Virus record (IMG/VR): IMGVR_UViG_3300042935_000229
Location: 1-31,388 of that record
DNA length: 31,388 bases
Direction: 5' to 3' (one strand)
Origin: a virus
Shown here: positions 14,278-21,064 of the stretch, in pieces
Position numbering within the stretch: the first letter of the stretch is position 1
Layout: the number at the start of each line of letters is the position of its first letter
The notes under the pieces: generated by a model
What the model was told of the DNA's origin: nothing
Databases searched by the model: none
The model's input: only the letters and a program-made list of their open reading frames with translations
Program-made: the position numbers and the translations under genes

Positions 14278-15776
14278 ACTATTTAAGCGTATGTAGTGGA
14301 GTTGAGGCCGCAACAGTTGCGTGGCATCACATGGGTTGGAATCCCGTAGGTTTTAGCGAAATAGAGAAATTTCCAAGCCAAGTCTTAGCCCATCGTTACC
14401 CAAGCGTTACCAATTTTGGTGATATGTCTAAATATAAGGAGTGGCAAATTGACGGAACAATTGGACTTTTGGTTGGAGGAACTCCCTGCCAATCATTCTC
14501 TGTTGCAGGACTTAGGAAAGGACTTGAGGACCCAAGGGGAAACCTTGCCCTTACCTATGTTGGAATTCTTGACCACTTTAGACCCAAGTGGTTCGTTTGG
14601 GAAAATGTGCCAGGTGTCCTCAGTTCAGGAGGTGGACGGGACTTTGGTTCCTTTCTTGGGGCGGTGGCCCAATGCGGGTATGGGTTCGCATATCGGGTGC
14701 TTGACGCTCAATACTTTGGAGTCCCCCAAAGACGGCGTAGAGTCTTTGTTGTCGGATGTCTTGGAAGCTGGGAGTCTGCCGCAAAAGTTTTATTTGAGTC
14801 CGAGAGCTTGCGAAGGGATACTCCGAAGGGCAGAAAAAAGGGCGAAAGAGTTACCGCCCGCATTGAAAGTCGCTCTCCAGATGGCAATTCAACAATCGGA
14901 ACCCTAATGGCAAGGGATTACAAAGGAATTGGAAATCAAGATTTAAAAGATGGGCGCGGTTTAATACTTGACCCTATTGTTTGCAAAAACAATTCTATTG
15001 AAAATAGTATTGTTGGGGCATTGGATACAGAATGTGGAGGCAAAAAACTAAGTCATCAATCAATCAATAGTGGACATATTTTTGCAGTTTACGAAAACCA
15101 CCCATCCGATAGCAGAGTAAAAGAAATGGGCGAGGTATGCCAAACAGTAACCAGTACATGGGGTTCTGGCGGTGGCAATATACCTTTTGTGCAAAATATT
15201 GCTTATGAATGGCATAACCAAGATAGCAGAATTAAACCAATTCAAGTTGCTGCTACATTAAATTGCAATGCTGGAGGCAAAGAAGGACATTTAGTGCAAT
15301 CTATTGGTTTTACGCAATGCGATGCAGCAAGAGATGCTGGGCATAATATTAGCCCAACACTAAGGTCTGGGGGTAATGGTGGCTATCCCGCCCATGCAGT
15401 TGCCTTTGGTTGGCAAAATAGCCAAAGCCAAAGTATGTCTGTAGATGCAATTACCCCAACACTAGACAAAAGCAAAACACCAGCAATAGCTATAGGATTT
15501 GACGCTTTTAATAATTCAGTTACTGGAAATGTTTCTAAAACATTAGATACTGGGTCTGATTATCACCATGTGCCTAATATTTATGGTCAATCTATGGCTG
15601 TCCGCAGACTGACGCCTGTTGAGTGCGAGAGATTACAGGGTTTTCCTGATAACTATACAAACATTAAAGAAAACTGCCCAGATGGCCCACGATACAAGGC
15701 TATGGGCAATTCTATGGCAGTACCAGTAATGCGGTGGATTGGTGAGCGGATCAACAAAGTTAATAATGAACAATAA
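14274..15776 (+). CDS. dcm: DNA cytosine-5 methyltransferase, 500 aa
   Basis: Transfers a methyl group from AdoMet to C5 of cytosine, probably to shield phage DNA from restriction. Motifs in order: LSVCSGVEAATVAWHHMG (I, residues 4-21), GGTPCQSFSVAG (IV, catalytic Cys72), WENVPG (VI, 109-114), QRRRR (VIII, 152-156), LTPVECERLQGFPDN (IX, 446-460) and GNSMAVPV (X, 478-485). Between VIII and IX lies a long variable region (about 200-440) with seven degenerate (V/I)xxTLxxxxG-type repeats where the target recognition domain should be. The gene is coupled by ATGA to the upstream gene and encloses a second ORF in the +1 frame (14449-14907). Confidence 0.92.
   Translation: MNYLSVCSGVEAATVAWHHMGWNPVGFSEIEKFPSQVLAHRYPSVTNFGDMSKYKEWQIDGTIGLLVGGTPCQSFSVAGLRKGLEDPRGNLALTYVGILDHFRPKWFVWENVPGVLSSGGGRDFGSFLGAVAQCGYGFAYRVLDAQYFGVPQRRRRVFVVGCLGSWESAAKVLFESESLRRDTPKGRKKGERVTARIESRSPDGNSTIGTLMARDYKGIGNQDLKDGRGLILDPIVCKNNSIENSIVGALDTECGGKKLSHQSINSGHIFAVYENHPSDSRVKEMGEVCQTVTSTWGSGGGNIPFVQNIAYEWHNQDSRIKPIQVAATLNCNAGGKEGHLVQSIGFTQCDAARDAGHNISPTLRSGGNGGYPAHAVAFGWQNSQSQSMSVDAITPTLDKSKTPAIAIGFDAFNNSVTGNVSKTLDTGSDYHHVPNIYGQSMAVRRLTPVECERLQGFPDNYTNIKENCPDGPRYKAMGNSMAVPVMRWIGERINKVNNEQ
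14436..14441 (+). promoter_or_regulatory. Internal Shine-Dalgarno site for the nested ORF
   Basis: AAGGAG inside the methyltransferase codons for Lys-Tyr-Lys-Glu, placed 7 nt before the TTG at 14449. This is as good as the ribosome sites of the best starts in this window and is the main support for translation of the nested frame. Confidence 0.5.
14449..14907 (+). CDS. Nested ORF in the +1 frame of the methyltransferase, 152 aa
   Basis: A 153-codon frame (TTG start) wholly inside the dcm gene. The product begins TEQLDFWLEELPANHSLLQD and ends in a basic helix, FYLSPRACEGILRRAEKRA, then KELPPALKVALQ. I recall similar LSPxACxGILRRAEKRGKxLP and GTLVPFxGRWPxxGM stretches in phage proteins annotated next to cytosine methyltransferases, which suggests a real family; this is memory, not a search. 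Support in the sequence: AAGGAG 7 nt before TTG, no stop for 152 codons, and protein-like composition. Against: the start is TTG, and the frame is constrained by the methyltransferase. Function unknown; a restriction-modification partner is possible. Confidence 0.5.
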   Translation: MTEQLDFWLEELPANHSLLQDLGKDLRTQGETLPLPMLEFLTTLDPSGSFGKMCQVSSVQEVDGTLVPFLGRWPNAGMGSHIGCLTLNTLESPKDGVESLLSDVLEAGSLPQKFYLSPRACEGILRRAEKRAKELPPALKVALQMAIQQSEP

Positions 15777-16023
15777 ACTGACCGCAAACCAAAGAAACCA
15801 CCTTACACGCGTTAAATCGCTACCCTGTGGCGTTTGTGGCGTGTCTGAACCCTCAGATGCCCACCACATAGAACAAGGCCTGCAATACCTCTGTATTCCG
15901 CTCTGCAAGGATTGCCACCAAGGTAGCCATAACGGCATTCATGGTCGCAAATCCATATGGAACGCAACCAAACAAACTGAACTATCGGTACTCAATGACA
16001 CAATCCAAAAACTCCTCCGATAG
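15766..16023 (+). CDS. Ref-like HNH nuclease (RecA-dependent nuclease type), 85 aa
   Basis: Resembles phage P1 Ref, an HNH endonuclease that needs RecA filaments. CxxC at 21-24 (CGVC), AHHI (32-35), then IPLCKDCHQGSHNGIHG (44-60) carry the zinc-binding and catalytic residues. The ATG at 15766 overlaps the 3' end of dcm in another frame; a clear ribosome site is not visible. It overlaps RusA by 29 nt. A role in recombination or in processing replication intermediates fits its neighbours. Confidence 0.78.
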   Translation: MNNKLTANQRNHLTRVKSLPCGVCGVSEPSDAHHIEQGLQYLCIPLCKDCHQGSHNGIHGRKSIWNATKQTELSVLNDTIQKLLR

Positions 16024-16366
16024 ACTAACCCTGCCTTGGCCACCTAAAGAACTGAGCCCCAATTACCGCGGGCATTGGGGGCCGGTAGCATCGGCTAAGA
16101 AAAAGTACCGGTTTGCGGTCCGCATTCTGGCGCTGCAACAACCTATCCCATTTATTCAACACATTGTGGAGGACGCTCCGATTTACTTAGAGATAGAGTT
16201 TTATCCACCGGACAACCGGCCACGAGACCAAGACAACATGATTGCCTCGTTTAAAGCTGGCCAAGACGGTCTGGCCGATGCTTGGAATATTAACGACAAA
16301 CGAATTAATTGCACATACAAAGTTAGCCAGCAGCGGGGCGGTATGGTAAAAGTAAAAGTTTTATAG
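15995..16366 (+). CDS. rusA: RusA-like Holliday-junction resolvase, 123 aa
   Basis: RusA cuts four-way junctions from recombination or replication. The conserved N-terminal LPWPPKELSPNYRGHWG and the acidic active site are visible: Asp78 and Asp80 in RPRDQDN and Asp101 in INDKRI. The ATG at 15995 is chosen over 15941 because the shorter form starts nearer the family N-terminus; it lies within the end of the Ref-like gene. Length fits the family. Confidence 0.88.
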   Translation: MTQSKNSSDRLTLPWPPKELSPNYRGHWGPVASAKKKYRFAVRILALQQPIPFIQHIVEDAPIYLEIEFYPPDNRPRDQDNMIASFKAGQDGLADAWNINDKRINCTYKVSQQRGGMVKVKVL

Positions 16367-16379
16367 GGAACTGTTTATT

Positions 16380-16619
16380 ATGAAAAAGTTAAAACGCCGA
16401 CCACGGCTTGCGCAAGATATTTTGGAATTGTTGGGGCAAAAACCCAACATTACGCAAGCTGAGATTGCAAAAGAACTGTTGGCTAAACCCCATTCTATTA
16501 AAGCGGTATTATGGAAATTAGTGCATCAACAGAATAAAATTGTTGCTACAAAAGGCGCAAAAGCAGATAAAATGACAGGGCCGAAGGTCATTAATATGTA
16601 CTGTTTGAAGGAATTATGA
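16380..16619 (+). CDS. Winged-helix-like small protein, 79 aa
   Basis: A basic protein with a helix-turn-helix pattern: RLAQDILELLGQKPNITQAEIAKELL, then HSIKAVLWKLVHQQNKIVATKG and a C-terminal wing (KVINMYCLKEL). Probably DNA-binding. AACTGTTTATT lies in the leader (16370-16380), an 11-base match to part of the operator-like palindrome at 12881, although one half is not conserved. Autoregulation is possible but not shown. The next gene overlaps its stop (ATGA). Confidence 0.65.
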   Translation: MKKLKRRPRLAQDILELLGQKPNITQAEIAKELLAKPHSIKAVLWKLVHQQNKIVATKGAKADKMTGPKVINMYCLKEL

Positions 16620-16972
16620 AAGACATCGAAGCATTCTCGCTGGCATTACTTAATTCTGCGACTTGTGCGCATTTGCAGCATTGGCAGACCAAAAGCTATG
16701 CGCAGCATAAGGCCTTGGCGAAATACTATAACGCCGTCCCAGACCTTGTAGACCAGCTGGTTGAGTCGTATATGGGTCGGTATGGTCCATTAGACGAATT
16801 CGAGGAAGAATTCGAGATTGATAAAGACCCTGTGCGGTACTTCAAAGCATTACAAAAATATGTTGATCAAAACAGAAAACACTTGCCAAAAGACCCCGAA
16901 TTACAGAATACTATTGACGAAATTACCGATTTAATTAACTCTTTGCTTTACAAACTGCAACAACTATCCTAA
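16616..16972 (+). CDS. DUF5856-like helical phage protein, 118 aa
   Basis: Resembles a phage family with the LHWQTKSYAQHKAL motif (here ATCAHLQHWQTKSYAQHKAL, about residues 15-34). It continues with YYNAVPDLVDQLVESYMGRYG and a helical C-terminus. The His/Glu pattern and four-helix layout recall ferritin- or Dps-like proteins, but no metal site can be proven. Starts in an ATGA overlap. Function unknown. Confidence 0.65.
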   Translation: MKDIEAFSLALLNSATCAHLQHWQTKSYAQHKALAKYYNAVPDLVDQLVESYMGRYGPLDEFEEEFEIDKDPVRYFKALQKYVDQNRKHLPKDPELQNTIDEITDLINSLLYKLQQLS

Positions 16973-16983
16973 AGGAACACAAA

Positions 16984-17157
16984 ATGAACACATTTAACTG
17001 CCCAAAAGACTGCAACGATAATCCTGGTCGTAAAGAAAAGACCAAAAACGCCGTGATGCAAGAGGGCAAAAACAAGCCAATGGGCGAGAAAATGGCCATG
17101 AAAGGCCGTGATACCAAGATGGGCACAAACAATTCTGGCGAAATGTACCAAAAGTGA
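16984..17157 (+). CDS. Small Lys/Met-rich protein, 57 aa
   Basis: A 57-codon ORF after an AAAGGA site. The N-terminus has two Cys residues (NTFNCPKDCNDNPGRKEK). The remainder is rich in Lys, Met, Gly and Asn and probably unstructured. Its stop overlaps the GTG start of the next gene (GTGA), which supports real translation. Function unknown. Confidence 0.6.
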   Translation: MNTFNCPKDCNDNPGRKEKTKNAVMQEGKNKPMGEKMAMKGRDTKMGTNNSGEMYQK

Positions 17158-17351
17158 ACTGTGGGAATTGTATATTTTTTCAAGGTACGCAGTTTGGACA
17201 TTGCCGGCGCTACCCTGAAACTGTCACCAAACAGGCTGGGATGTGGTGCGGTGAACACCAAGTCGTGGTGCCTCCGCAGCCAATATTCACGGAATTGGCA
17301 GCCACTCCAGCACCTAAAAAGGTAAGAAAAAATGCTAAGACCGCTGCGTGA
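17154..17351 (+). CDS. Cys-rich small protein, 65 aa (GTG start)
   Basis: Begins with GTG in a GTGA overlap with the preceding gene. Cysteines at CGNC (residues 3-6), GHCRRYPETV (Cys17) and MWCGEH (Cys32) form a spaced four-Cys pattern seen in small phage proteins (C-x2-C, then C-R-RxP, then WCGE), probably zinc- or iron-binding. The C-terminal third is Ala/Pro/Lys-rich. It overlaps the GroES gene by 20 nt. Function not known. Confidence 0.6.
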   Translation: MNCGNCIFFQGTQFGHCRRYPETVTKQAGMWCGEHQVVVPPQPIFTELAATPAPKKVRKNAKTAA

Positions 17352-17634
17352 TCGAATCGTTGTAAGACCCATTGAACGGGTTAAGAGCGAGGTGATTGAT
17401 GTCATCATGGAAGAACTACCTAATATTGGCGAAGTGCTGGCCGTGGGTCCTGGCGAGATTGATAAAAAGGGCCGACTGATTCCTAATCCAATTGAAATTG
17501 GGCAGCGGATACGATTTGGCGGCATGGAAGATTACCTGTCTTACCCTCGATTTGAGGATAATGGCGAAGAATTAATCGTGATGTCTTGGAAAGATGTCTG
17601 TTTCATCGAGGACAATAATGCCAAAAACCACTAA
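17332..17634 (+). CDS. groES: GroES-like co-chaperonin, 100 aa
   Basis: Phage-encoded Cpn10 partner for host GroEL, analogous in role to T4 gp31. LRPLRDRIVVRPIERV (2-17), GEVLAVGPGEI (33-43), GQRIRFGG (57-64) and EELIVMSWKDVCFIED (79-94) match GroES. The mobile loop (about 17-32) is short and lacks the usual GGIVL; VIM (24-26) might take its part. Such proteins usually help fold a phage protein, most often the major capsid; that link is inferred. It overlaps both neighbouring genes. Confidence 0.88.
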   Translation: MLRPLRDRIVVRPIERVKSEVIDVIMEELPNIGEVLAVGPGEIDKKGRLIPNPIEIGQRIRFGGMEDYLSYPRFEDNGEELIVMSWKDVCFIEDNNAKNH

Positions 17635-17902
17635 TAAACCTATTGCGCGCACCACTACTGGTAAGGGTAAGAACTACAAACCCACCGAAGCTGGTGCGGG
17701 CATGACCGCTAAAGGAAGGGCGGCATACAATGCAAAAAATAATGCAAACCTTAAAGCACCTGCTCCAAACCCTAAAACAAAAGCTGACGAAGGCCGTAAA
17801 AAAAGTTTTTGCGCAAGAATGAGCGGAATGCCTGGGCCGATGAAAGATGAAAAGGGTAGGCCCACCCGAAAAGCAGCATCTCTTAAAAACTGGAATTGTT
17901 AA
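17618..17902 (+). CDS. DUF6321-like basic protein, 94 aa
   Basis: Starts at 17618, overlapping the groES end; an earlier in-frame ATG at 17594 is less likely. The conserved block is GAGMTAKGRAAYNAKNNANL, followed by KKSFCARMSGMPGPMKDEKG and PTRKAASLKNWNC. This arrangement recurs in phages and cyanophages (DUF6321-like) and is strongly basic, suggesting nucleic-acid binding or a virion role. No enzyme motif. Confidence 0.72.
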   Translation: MPKTTNKPIARTTTGKGKNYKPTEAGAGMTAKGRAAYNAKNNANLKAPAPNPKTKADEGRKKSFCARMSGMPGPMKDEKGRPTRKAASLKNWNC

Positions 17903-17918
17903 CTAAAAGGAATTAATC

Positions 17919-18542
17919 ATGTCAAACGGAAAATCAATTGGCGTAGCATACGCCGACCCACTATTTGAAAGCCTCGATGTTTCGGGCGCAGTCAACTTAA
18001 CTGGCGGTGATTTTAATATCACAACAACATCAACTAGCACCGATGGAGCAACTAGCGTTGAGCCAGTATTAGTTAGCACAACAATGACCGGCACCGGTGG
18101 CGTTGGTGGTCGTGCTAAATTTTTAACAACCATCAACTCGGTTCTTGGTAGCTATTCAAACGCCCTTAAAGGTGAAGTTGTATATGGAACCTCTGGCCGT
18201 ACTACTGGCTTGGGTTCTGCCGTTTTAGCTGAAATGACGCTATCGGCTGGAACTTCTGCTGGTAACTATGCCCCAGTTGAAATTGAATTAAATTGCGCAT
18301 CTGGTGCGTCTACTGGAACAACAACTGCCCTTATTTATGCCAGTGTTAATGGCACAGGTGCTGCAACCGTAGACACTAATGGTTACTTATTGAATTTAGC
18401 TGGTGTAACCGTAGCAGGCGCTAAATTGGCTGCTACAGGCACAATTACCAATGTCAACGAAATTACGCATGGTTTGCGAGTCAAAATCGCTGGTAGTGAC
18501 TATTACCTATTAGCTGCAACTGCCGCTAATTTTAATGCATAG
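17919..18542 (+). CDS. Virion-type beta-rich protein, 207 aa
   Basis: Gly/Thr/Ala/Ser-rich, low in charge and rich in beta-forming residues, as in phage head-decoration or fibre-like proteins. Opens with SNGKSIGVAYADPLFESLDV and ends HGLRVKIAGSDYYLLAATAANFNA. AAAGGA precedes the ATG. I cannot assign a family; structural is a composition-based guess. It is followed by a GTG-start ORF (TAGTG). Confidence 0.55.
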   Translation: MSNGKSIGVAYADPLFESLDVSGAVNLTGGDFNITTTSTSTDGATSVEPVLVSTTMTGTGGVGGRAKFLTTINSVLGSYSNALKGEVVYGTSGRTTGLGSAVLAEMTLSAGTSAGNYAPVEIELNCASGASTGTTTALIYASVNGTGAATVDTNGYLLNLAGVTVAGAKLAATGTITNVNEITHGLRVKIAGSDYYLLAATAANFNA

Positions 18543-18694
18543 TGATTACTAAAGACTATTTACTACAGTTGAGGCAGGCATCCGTACTAGAACTTCAAGC
18601 GGCTTTAGAGCGGGTGCAGCAACAACGGGGCGCAATTGCGATTATTGATGCCTTACTGATAGAAATTGATAAAGGAAAAGACAATGGCAGCTAA
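18542..18694 (+). CDS. Small coiled-coil protein, 50 aa (GTG start)
   Basis: GTG at 18542 overlaps the upstream stop (TAGTG). The product is one amphipathic helix: ITKDYLLQLRQASVLELQAA, continuing with ALERVQQQRGAIAIIDALL. It overlaps the next ORF by 11 nt. Short coiled-coil proteins of this type are found in phage early regions. Function unknown; GTG start and short length make it moderately uncertain. Confidence 0.5.
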   Translation: MITKDYLLQLRQASVLELQAALERVQQQRGAIAIIDALLIEIDKGKDNGS

Positions 18695-18851
18695 ACCTGG
18701 CTTGTACTCAAATATTCACGCTAAAAGGGAAAGGATCGAGCGCCAAAAAGCTGCTGGAAAGACTCCTGAGAAGATGAGAACGCCTGGCACCAAGGGCGCA
18801 CCAACTGCCAAAGCATTTAAAGAATCTGCTAAAACTGCGAAGAAAAAGTAA
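18684..18851 (+). CDS. Basic small protein, 55 aa
   Basis: A recurring phage microprotein: AKPGLYSNIHAKRERIERQK, then EKMRTPGTKGAPTAKAFKES and a Lys-rich tail. AAAGGA precedes ATG 18684. Highly positive charge suggests DNA or RNA binding or packaging with DNA in the head; not proven. Its stop overlaps the next ATG (TAATG). Confidence 0.65.
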   Translation: MAAKPGLYSNIHAKRERIERQKAAGKTPEKMRTPGTKGAPTAKAFKESAKTAKKK

Positions 18852-18994
18852 TGCCGCTTATTAAAGACATTGGCAAAAAGGCATTCCAAAAGAATGTGAA
18901 AGCTGAGATTGCTGCGGGCAAGCCAGTTAAGCAGGCCGTGGCTATTGCGTACTCGGTTAAGCGTGAGGCTGCAAGCAAGAAGAAGAAGAAATAA
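18851..18994 (+). CDS. Basic small protein, 47 aa
   Basis: Begins at the TAATG overlap. Sequence pattern: PLIKDIGKKAFQKNVKAEIA, GKPVKQAVAIAYSVKREA and a run of five Lys at the end. Small proteins with the KPxKQAxAIAYSVKR pattern are common in phages; their role is unknown to me. The stop overlaps the next ATG (TAATG). Confidence 0.65.
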   Translation: MPLIKDIGKKAFQKNVKAEIAAGKPVKQAVAIAYSVKREAASKKKKK

Positions 18995-20475
18995 TGGCCA
19001 CATTGTCAGATGTTTTGCGTGAAGCAAGATATACGCCGCGCACAACCTTAGCCCAAACCCAAAAAAATTATGTAATGGGCATTGGCCCAACTGCCATTAA
19101 AAACCTAGCCAATCAAAGGGCGGACATTGATGCTGCGTTGGTTATGGGTGATGCGGGGTTACAAATAGGTAACAGAGAGGCGTTTGAGCGCCAAATTTCC
19201 GAAGTGCCTAATGTGGCCGGTATGTTTATTGGCCCTAAATCATCTGCTTGGAACAAGCCTGCATACGAAAAAGCCGTAGAAATGGAAAAAGCTGGGGCGC
19301 GACCCTCTGACATTTGGCGTGAAACTATGACCGCCCGCGGCCTAGACAATAAATGGCGGCAAGAGATACCTGACACCGGTGCGGTGTTGGATATGAGCAA
19401 ACTTCCGTCAAGATATGAACAAATCATGCAACCTCAAAATGCTAGATTAATGAATGTGTTTAAGCATGATGCGTTAGAGGAAGCCTATCCAAACCTTGTA
19501 AACAATCTAAAAATTGCAAGAGAAAACCGCCCTGACATACGCGGAGCGTATGACCAAGAAAAAAGATTGGTCACAACTGGTGGTGCGACTTATGTTGGCC
19601 AAACCGCAGATGAACAAGCTAATGTAGCCAGATCAACATTGCTGCATGAAATCCAACACGCTATCCAACAGACCGAAAACTTTGGTCGCGGCGGCAGCCC
19701 AGAATCTGCCAAACTAATTGCCCAAGCCCAAATTAAGTCTGAACTTGCGCCATTAGCTACCCCATTTGCTACTAACCGTAAATATTGGGATGACTATGGC
19801 GCAGCTGCTAGATCAGAATATATGGTCCGGCTTGGTGACATTGCGACCAGAGAAAACATCAAACCAAGAACTATTTACAATTTGCAAGATTGGTATGTAT
19901 ACGGCAATGATTACCGGCGTGCGGCTGGTCCACAACCTAAAAAGCCAGGCGCAGCCAGAGACGAATGGTTTAGGGGCGCGGCTCAATTTATCCAAGACCG
20001 TAAATTTTTATTCGATGCTAAGTATCAAGATTTGCCTTACAACAACCTGCGGGACGCGAAAAACGCACAAAAACGGGCGATGACCCAGATCAAAAAGACC
20101 GATGAGGCTGCGCGTCAGTTTCAAGAATTAGGCGCAAAACAGAAAAGATTCGATGAATTATCAGATACAGAGGCTTATAGACGATTAGCCGGTGAGGCCG
20201 AGTCAAGACTGACCCAGACCAGAGAAAAGCTGTCTATGGAGGAGCGCAAAGCTAACTTTCCATTTGATGAGCAATATGAAAAAAGAATATATGGAACTAG
20301 CCTAAACCCTGCGCCCTATGGCGCAAAAGTAACCGTAAACCCTTATGGATTGGATGTTCCAGCCAAAGAAACTGTTGCGTATACCCAATTTGGTGACCCA
20401 TTAGCAATGTTTCTAAAAGGAAAACCAACCCAAGACCCATTAGAGATGTTTATTGGATTTCCAAAGAGTCGATAA
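18994..20475 (+). CDS. LPD23/zincin-like polyvalent protein, 493 aa
   Basis: Contains an HExxH zinc-peptidase core (His218-Glu219-Ile-Gln-His222 in STLLHEIQHAIQQTENFGRGGSPE), with a FGRGGSP follow-up as in phage polyvalent proteins. Upstream, WRETMTARGLDNKWRQEIPD (108-127) resembles LPD23. The C-terminal half is helical and charged, with no second enzyme motif found. It may be an injected virion protein with peptidase activity, or a toxin-like effector. It is not beside the ejection-protein genes. The end overlaps a minus-strand microgene by 26 nt. Confidence 0.68.
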   Translation: MATLSDVLREARYTPRTTLAQTQKNYVMGIGPTAIKNLANQRADIDAALVMGDAGLQIGNREAFERQISEVPNVAGMFIGPKSSAWNKPAYEKAVEMEKAGARPSDIWRETMTARGLDNKWRQEIPDTGAVLDMSKLPSRYEQIMQPQNARLMNVFKHDALEEAYPNLVNNLKIARENRPDIRGAYDQEKRLVTTGGATYVGQTADEQANVARSTLLHEIQHAIQQTENFGRGGSPESAKLIAQAQIKSELAPLATPFATNRKYWDDYGAAARSEYMVRLGDIATRENIKPRTIYNLQDWYVYGNDYRRAAGPQPKKPGAARDEWFRGAAQFIQDRKFLFDAKYQDLPYNNLRDAKNAQKRAMTQIKKTDEAARQFQELGAKQKRFDELSDTEAYRRLAGEAESRLTQTREKLSMEERKANFPFDEQYEKRIYGTSLNPAPYGAKVTVNPYGLDVPAKETVAYTQFGDPLAMFLKGKPTQDPLEMFIGFPKSR

Positions 20476-20611
20476 CTTGACCAGTTTTAGCCATAATAAG
20501 GTCCATCGTGCGATTAAGAACCGCTAATTGCTGCTCACCAGAAAGTATCTCAAACTCTAAAGAATAGATAATTTCCTGATCGGTAGATAAGTAAAGCAGT
20601 AAGTCATTCAT
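20450..20611 (-). CDS. Small protein, 53 aa, minus-strand microgene operon
   Basis: An ORF of 53 codons: NDLLLYLSTDQEIIYSLEFE and a helical C-terminus (QQLAVLNRTMDLIMAKTGQ). AAGAAAGG precedes the ATG at 20611, which also overlaps the stop of the 23-residue ORF (ATGA). The end overlaps the convergent polyvalent gene by 26 nt. Function unknown. Confidence 0.55.
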   Translation of the reverse strand: MNDLLLYLSTDQEIIYSLEFEILSGEQQLAVLNRTMDLIMAKTGQVIDSLEIQ

Positions 20612-20679
20612 GGTTTGGCCTTTCTTAAAGCTATATGTTTTTGTAGGATATGCCAGAACTCCGATTTAATGATTTTCAT
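20608..20679 (-). CDS. Microprotein, 23 aa, ATGA-coupled on both sides
   Basis: ATG at 20679 overlaps the stop of the 78-aa gene, and its TGA overlaps the ATG at 20611. GGAGG lies about 10 nt before the ATG, inside the previous gene. Product: KIIKSEFWHILQKHIALRKA plus KP, basic and likely helical. It may be a peptide in its own right or a coupling device between neighbours. Confidence 0.5.
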   Translation of the reverse strand: MKIIKSEFWHILQKHIALRKAKP

Positions 20680-20912
20680 GCGTCTCTAGCCTCCATCATT
20701 GCATCTGCGACCACATAAGCATAAGAACCAATCCAGTTATCAATTTCATCTATATTAAGACTAGCATCATCTGATTTACCAATAATGGCCTGCATTGCCT
20801 TGGCAGCAAAGTAATCCCTTAAGTCCATACCAAGATTCTCAATAGACTGTAAATACATCTTTTCGTTATCGTCTTGCAGAATCAAGGTCTTGTTAGTTGG
20901 AAATGCTTTCAT
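20676..20912 (-). CDS. Small acidic protein, 78 aa, unknown
   Basis: Begins KAFPTNKTLILQDDNEKMYL; then SIENLGMDLRDYFAAKAMQA and IDNWIGSYAYVVADAMMEARDA. The MDLRDYFAAKAMQA segment is a common phage motif that I cannot tie to a function. Its ATG overlaps the preceding gene stop (ATGA), and a GGAGG inside it drives the next ORF. Confidence 0.7.
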   Translation of the reverse strand: MKAFPTNKTLILQDDNEKMYLQSIENLGMDLRDYFAAKAMQAIIGKSDDASLNIDEIDNWIGSYAYVVADAMMEARDA

Positions 20913-21049
20913 AATCCCTCCTTATTGTCTAATTCCTGTAATTTAGCCAATAAACGCTCTACACGCTCATTCCAGACTTGAGACTCAAAAGACTCTGGCC
21001 AAATAATCATATGCTCTTTAACAACCTTTTCTACCTCAGTAAATGACAT
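20909..21049 (-). CDS. Small protein, 46 aa, first gene of second leftward operon
   Basis: First ORF after the predicted leftward promoter: SFTEVEKVVKEHMIIWPESF and a helical C-terminus ending in LQELDNKEGL. GGGAGAGAAT precedes the ATG at 21049, the same ribosome-site style as the other leftward operon. It ends in an ATGA overlap with the 78-aa gene. Unknown function. Confidence 0.6.
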   Translation of the reverse strand: MSFTEVEKVVKEHMIIWPESFESQVWNERVERLLAKLQELDNKEGL

Positions 21050-21064
21050 ATTCTCTCCCATTGA

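Noticed and set aside
16935-17525. 196-codon antisense ORF under the GroES/Cys-rich region
   Set aside because: It is antisense to several overlapping genes with better starts, and its Ser/Ile/Phe-rich sequence shows no domain.
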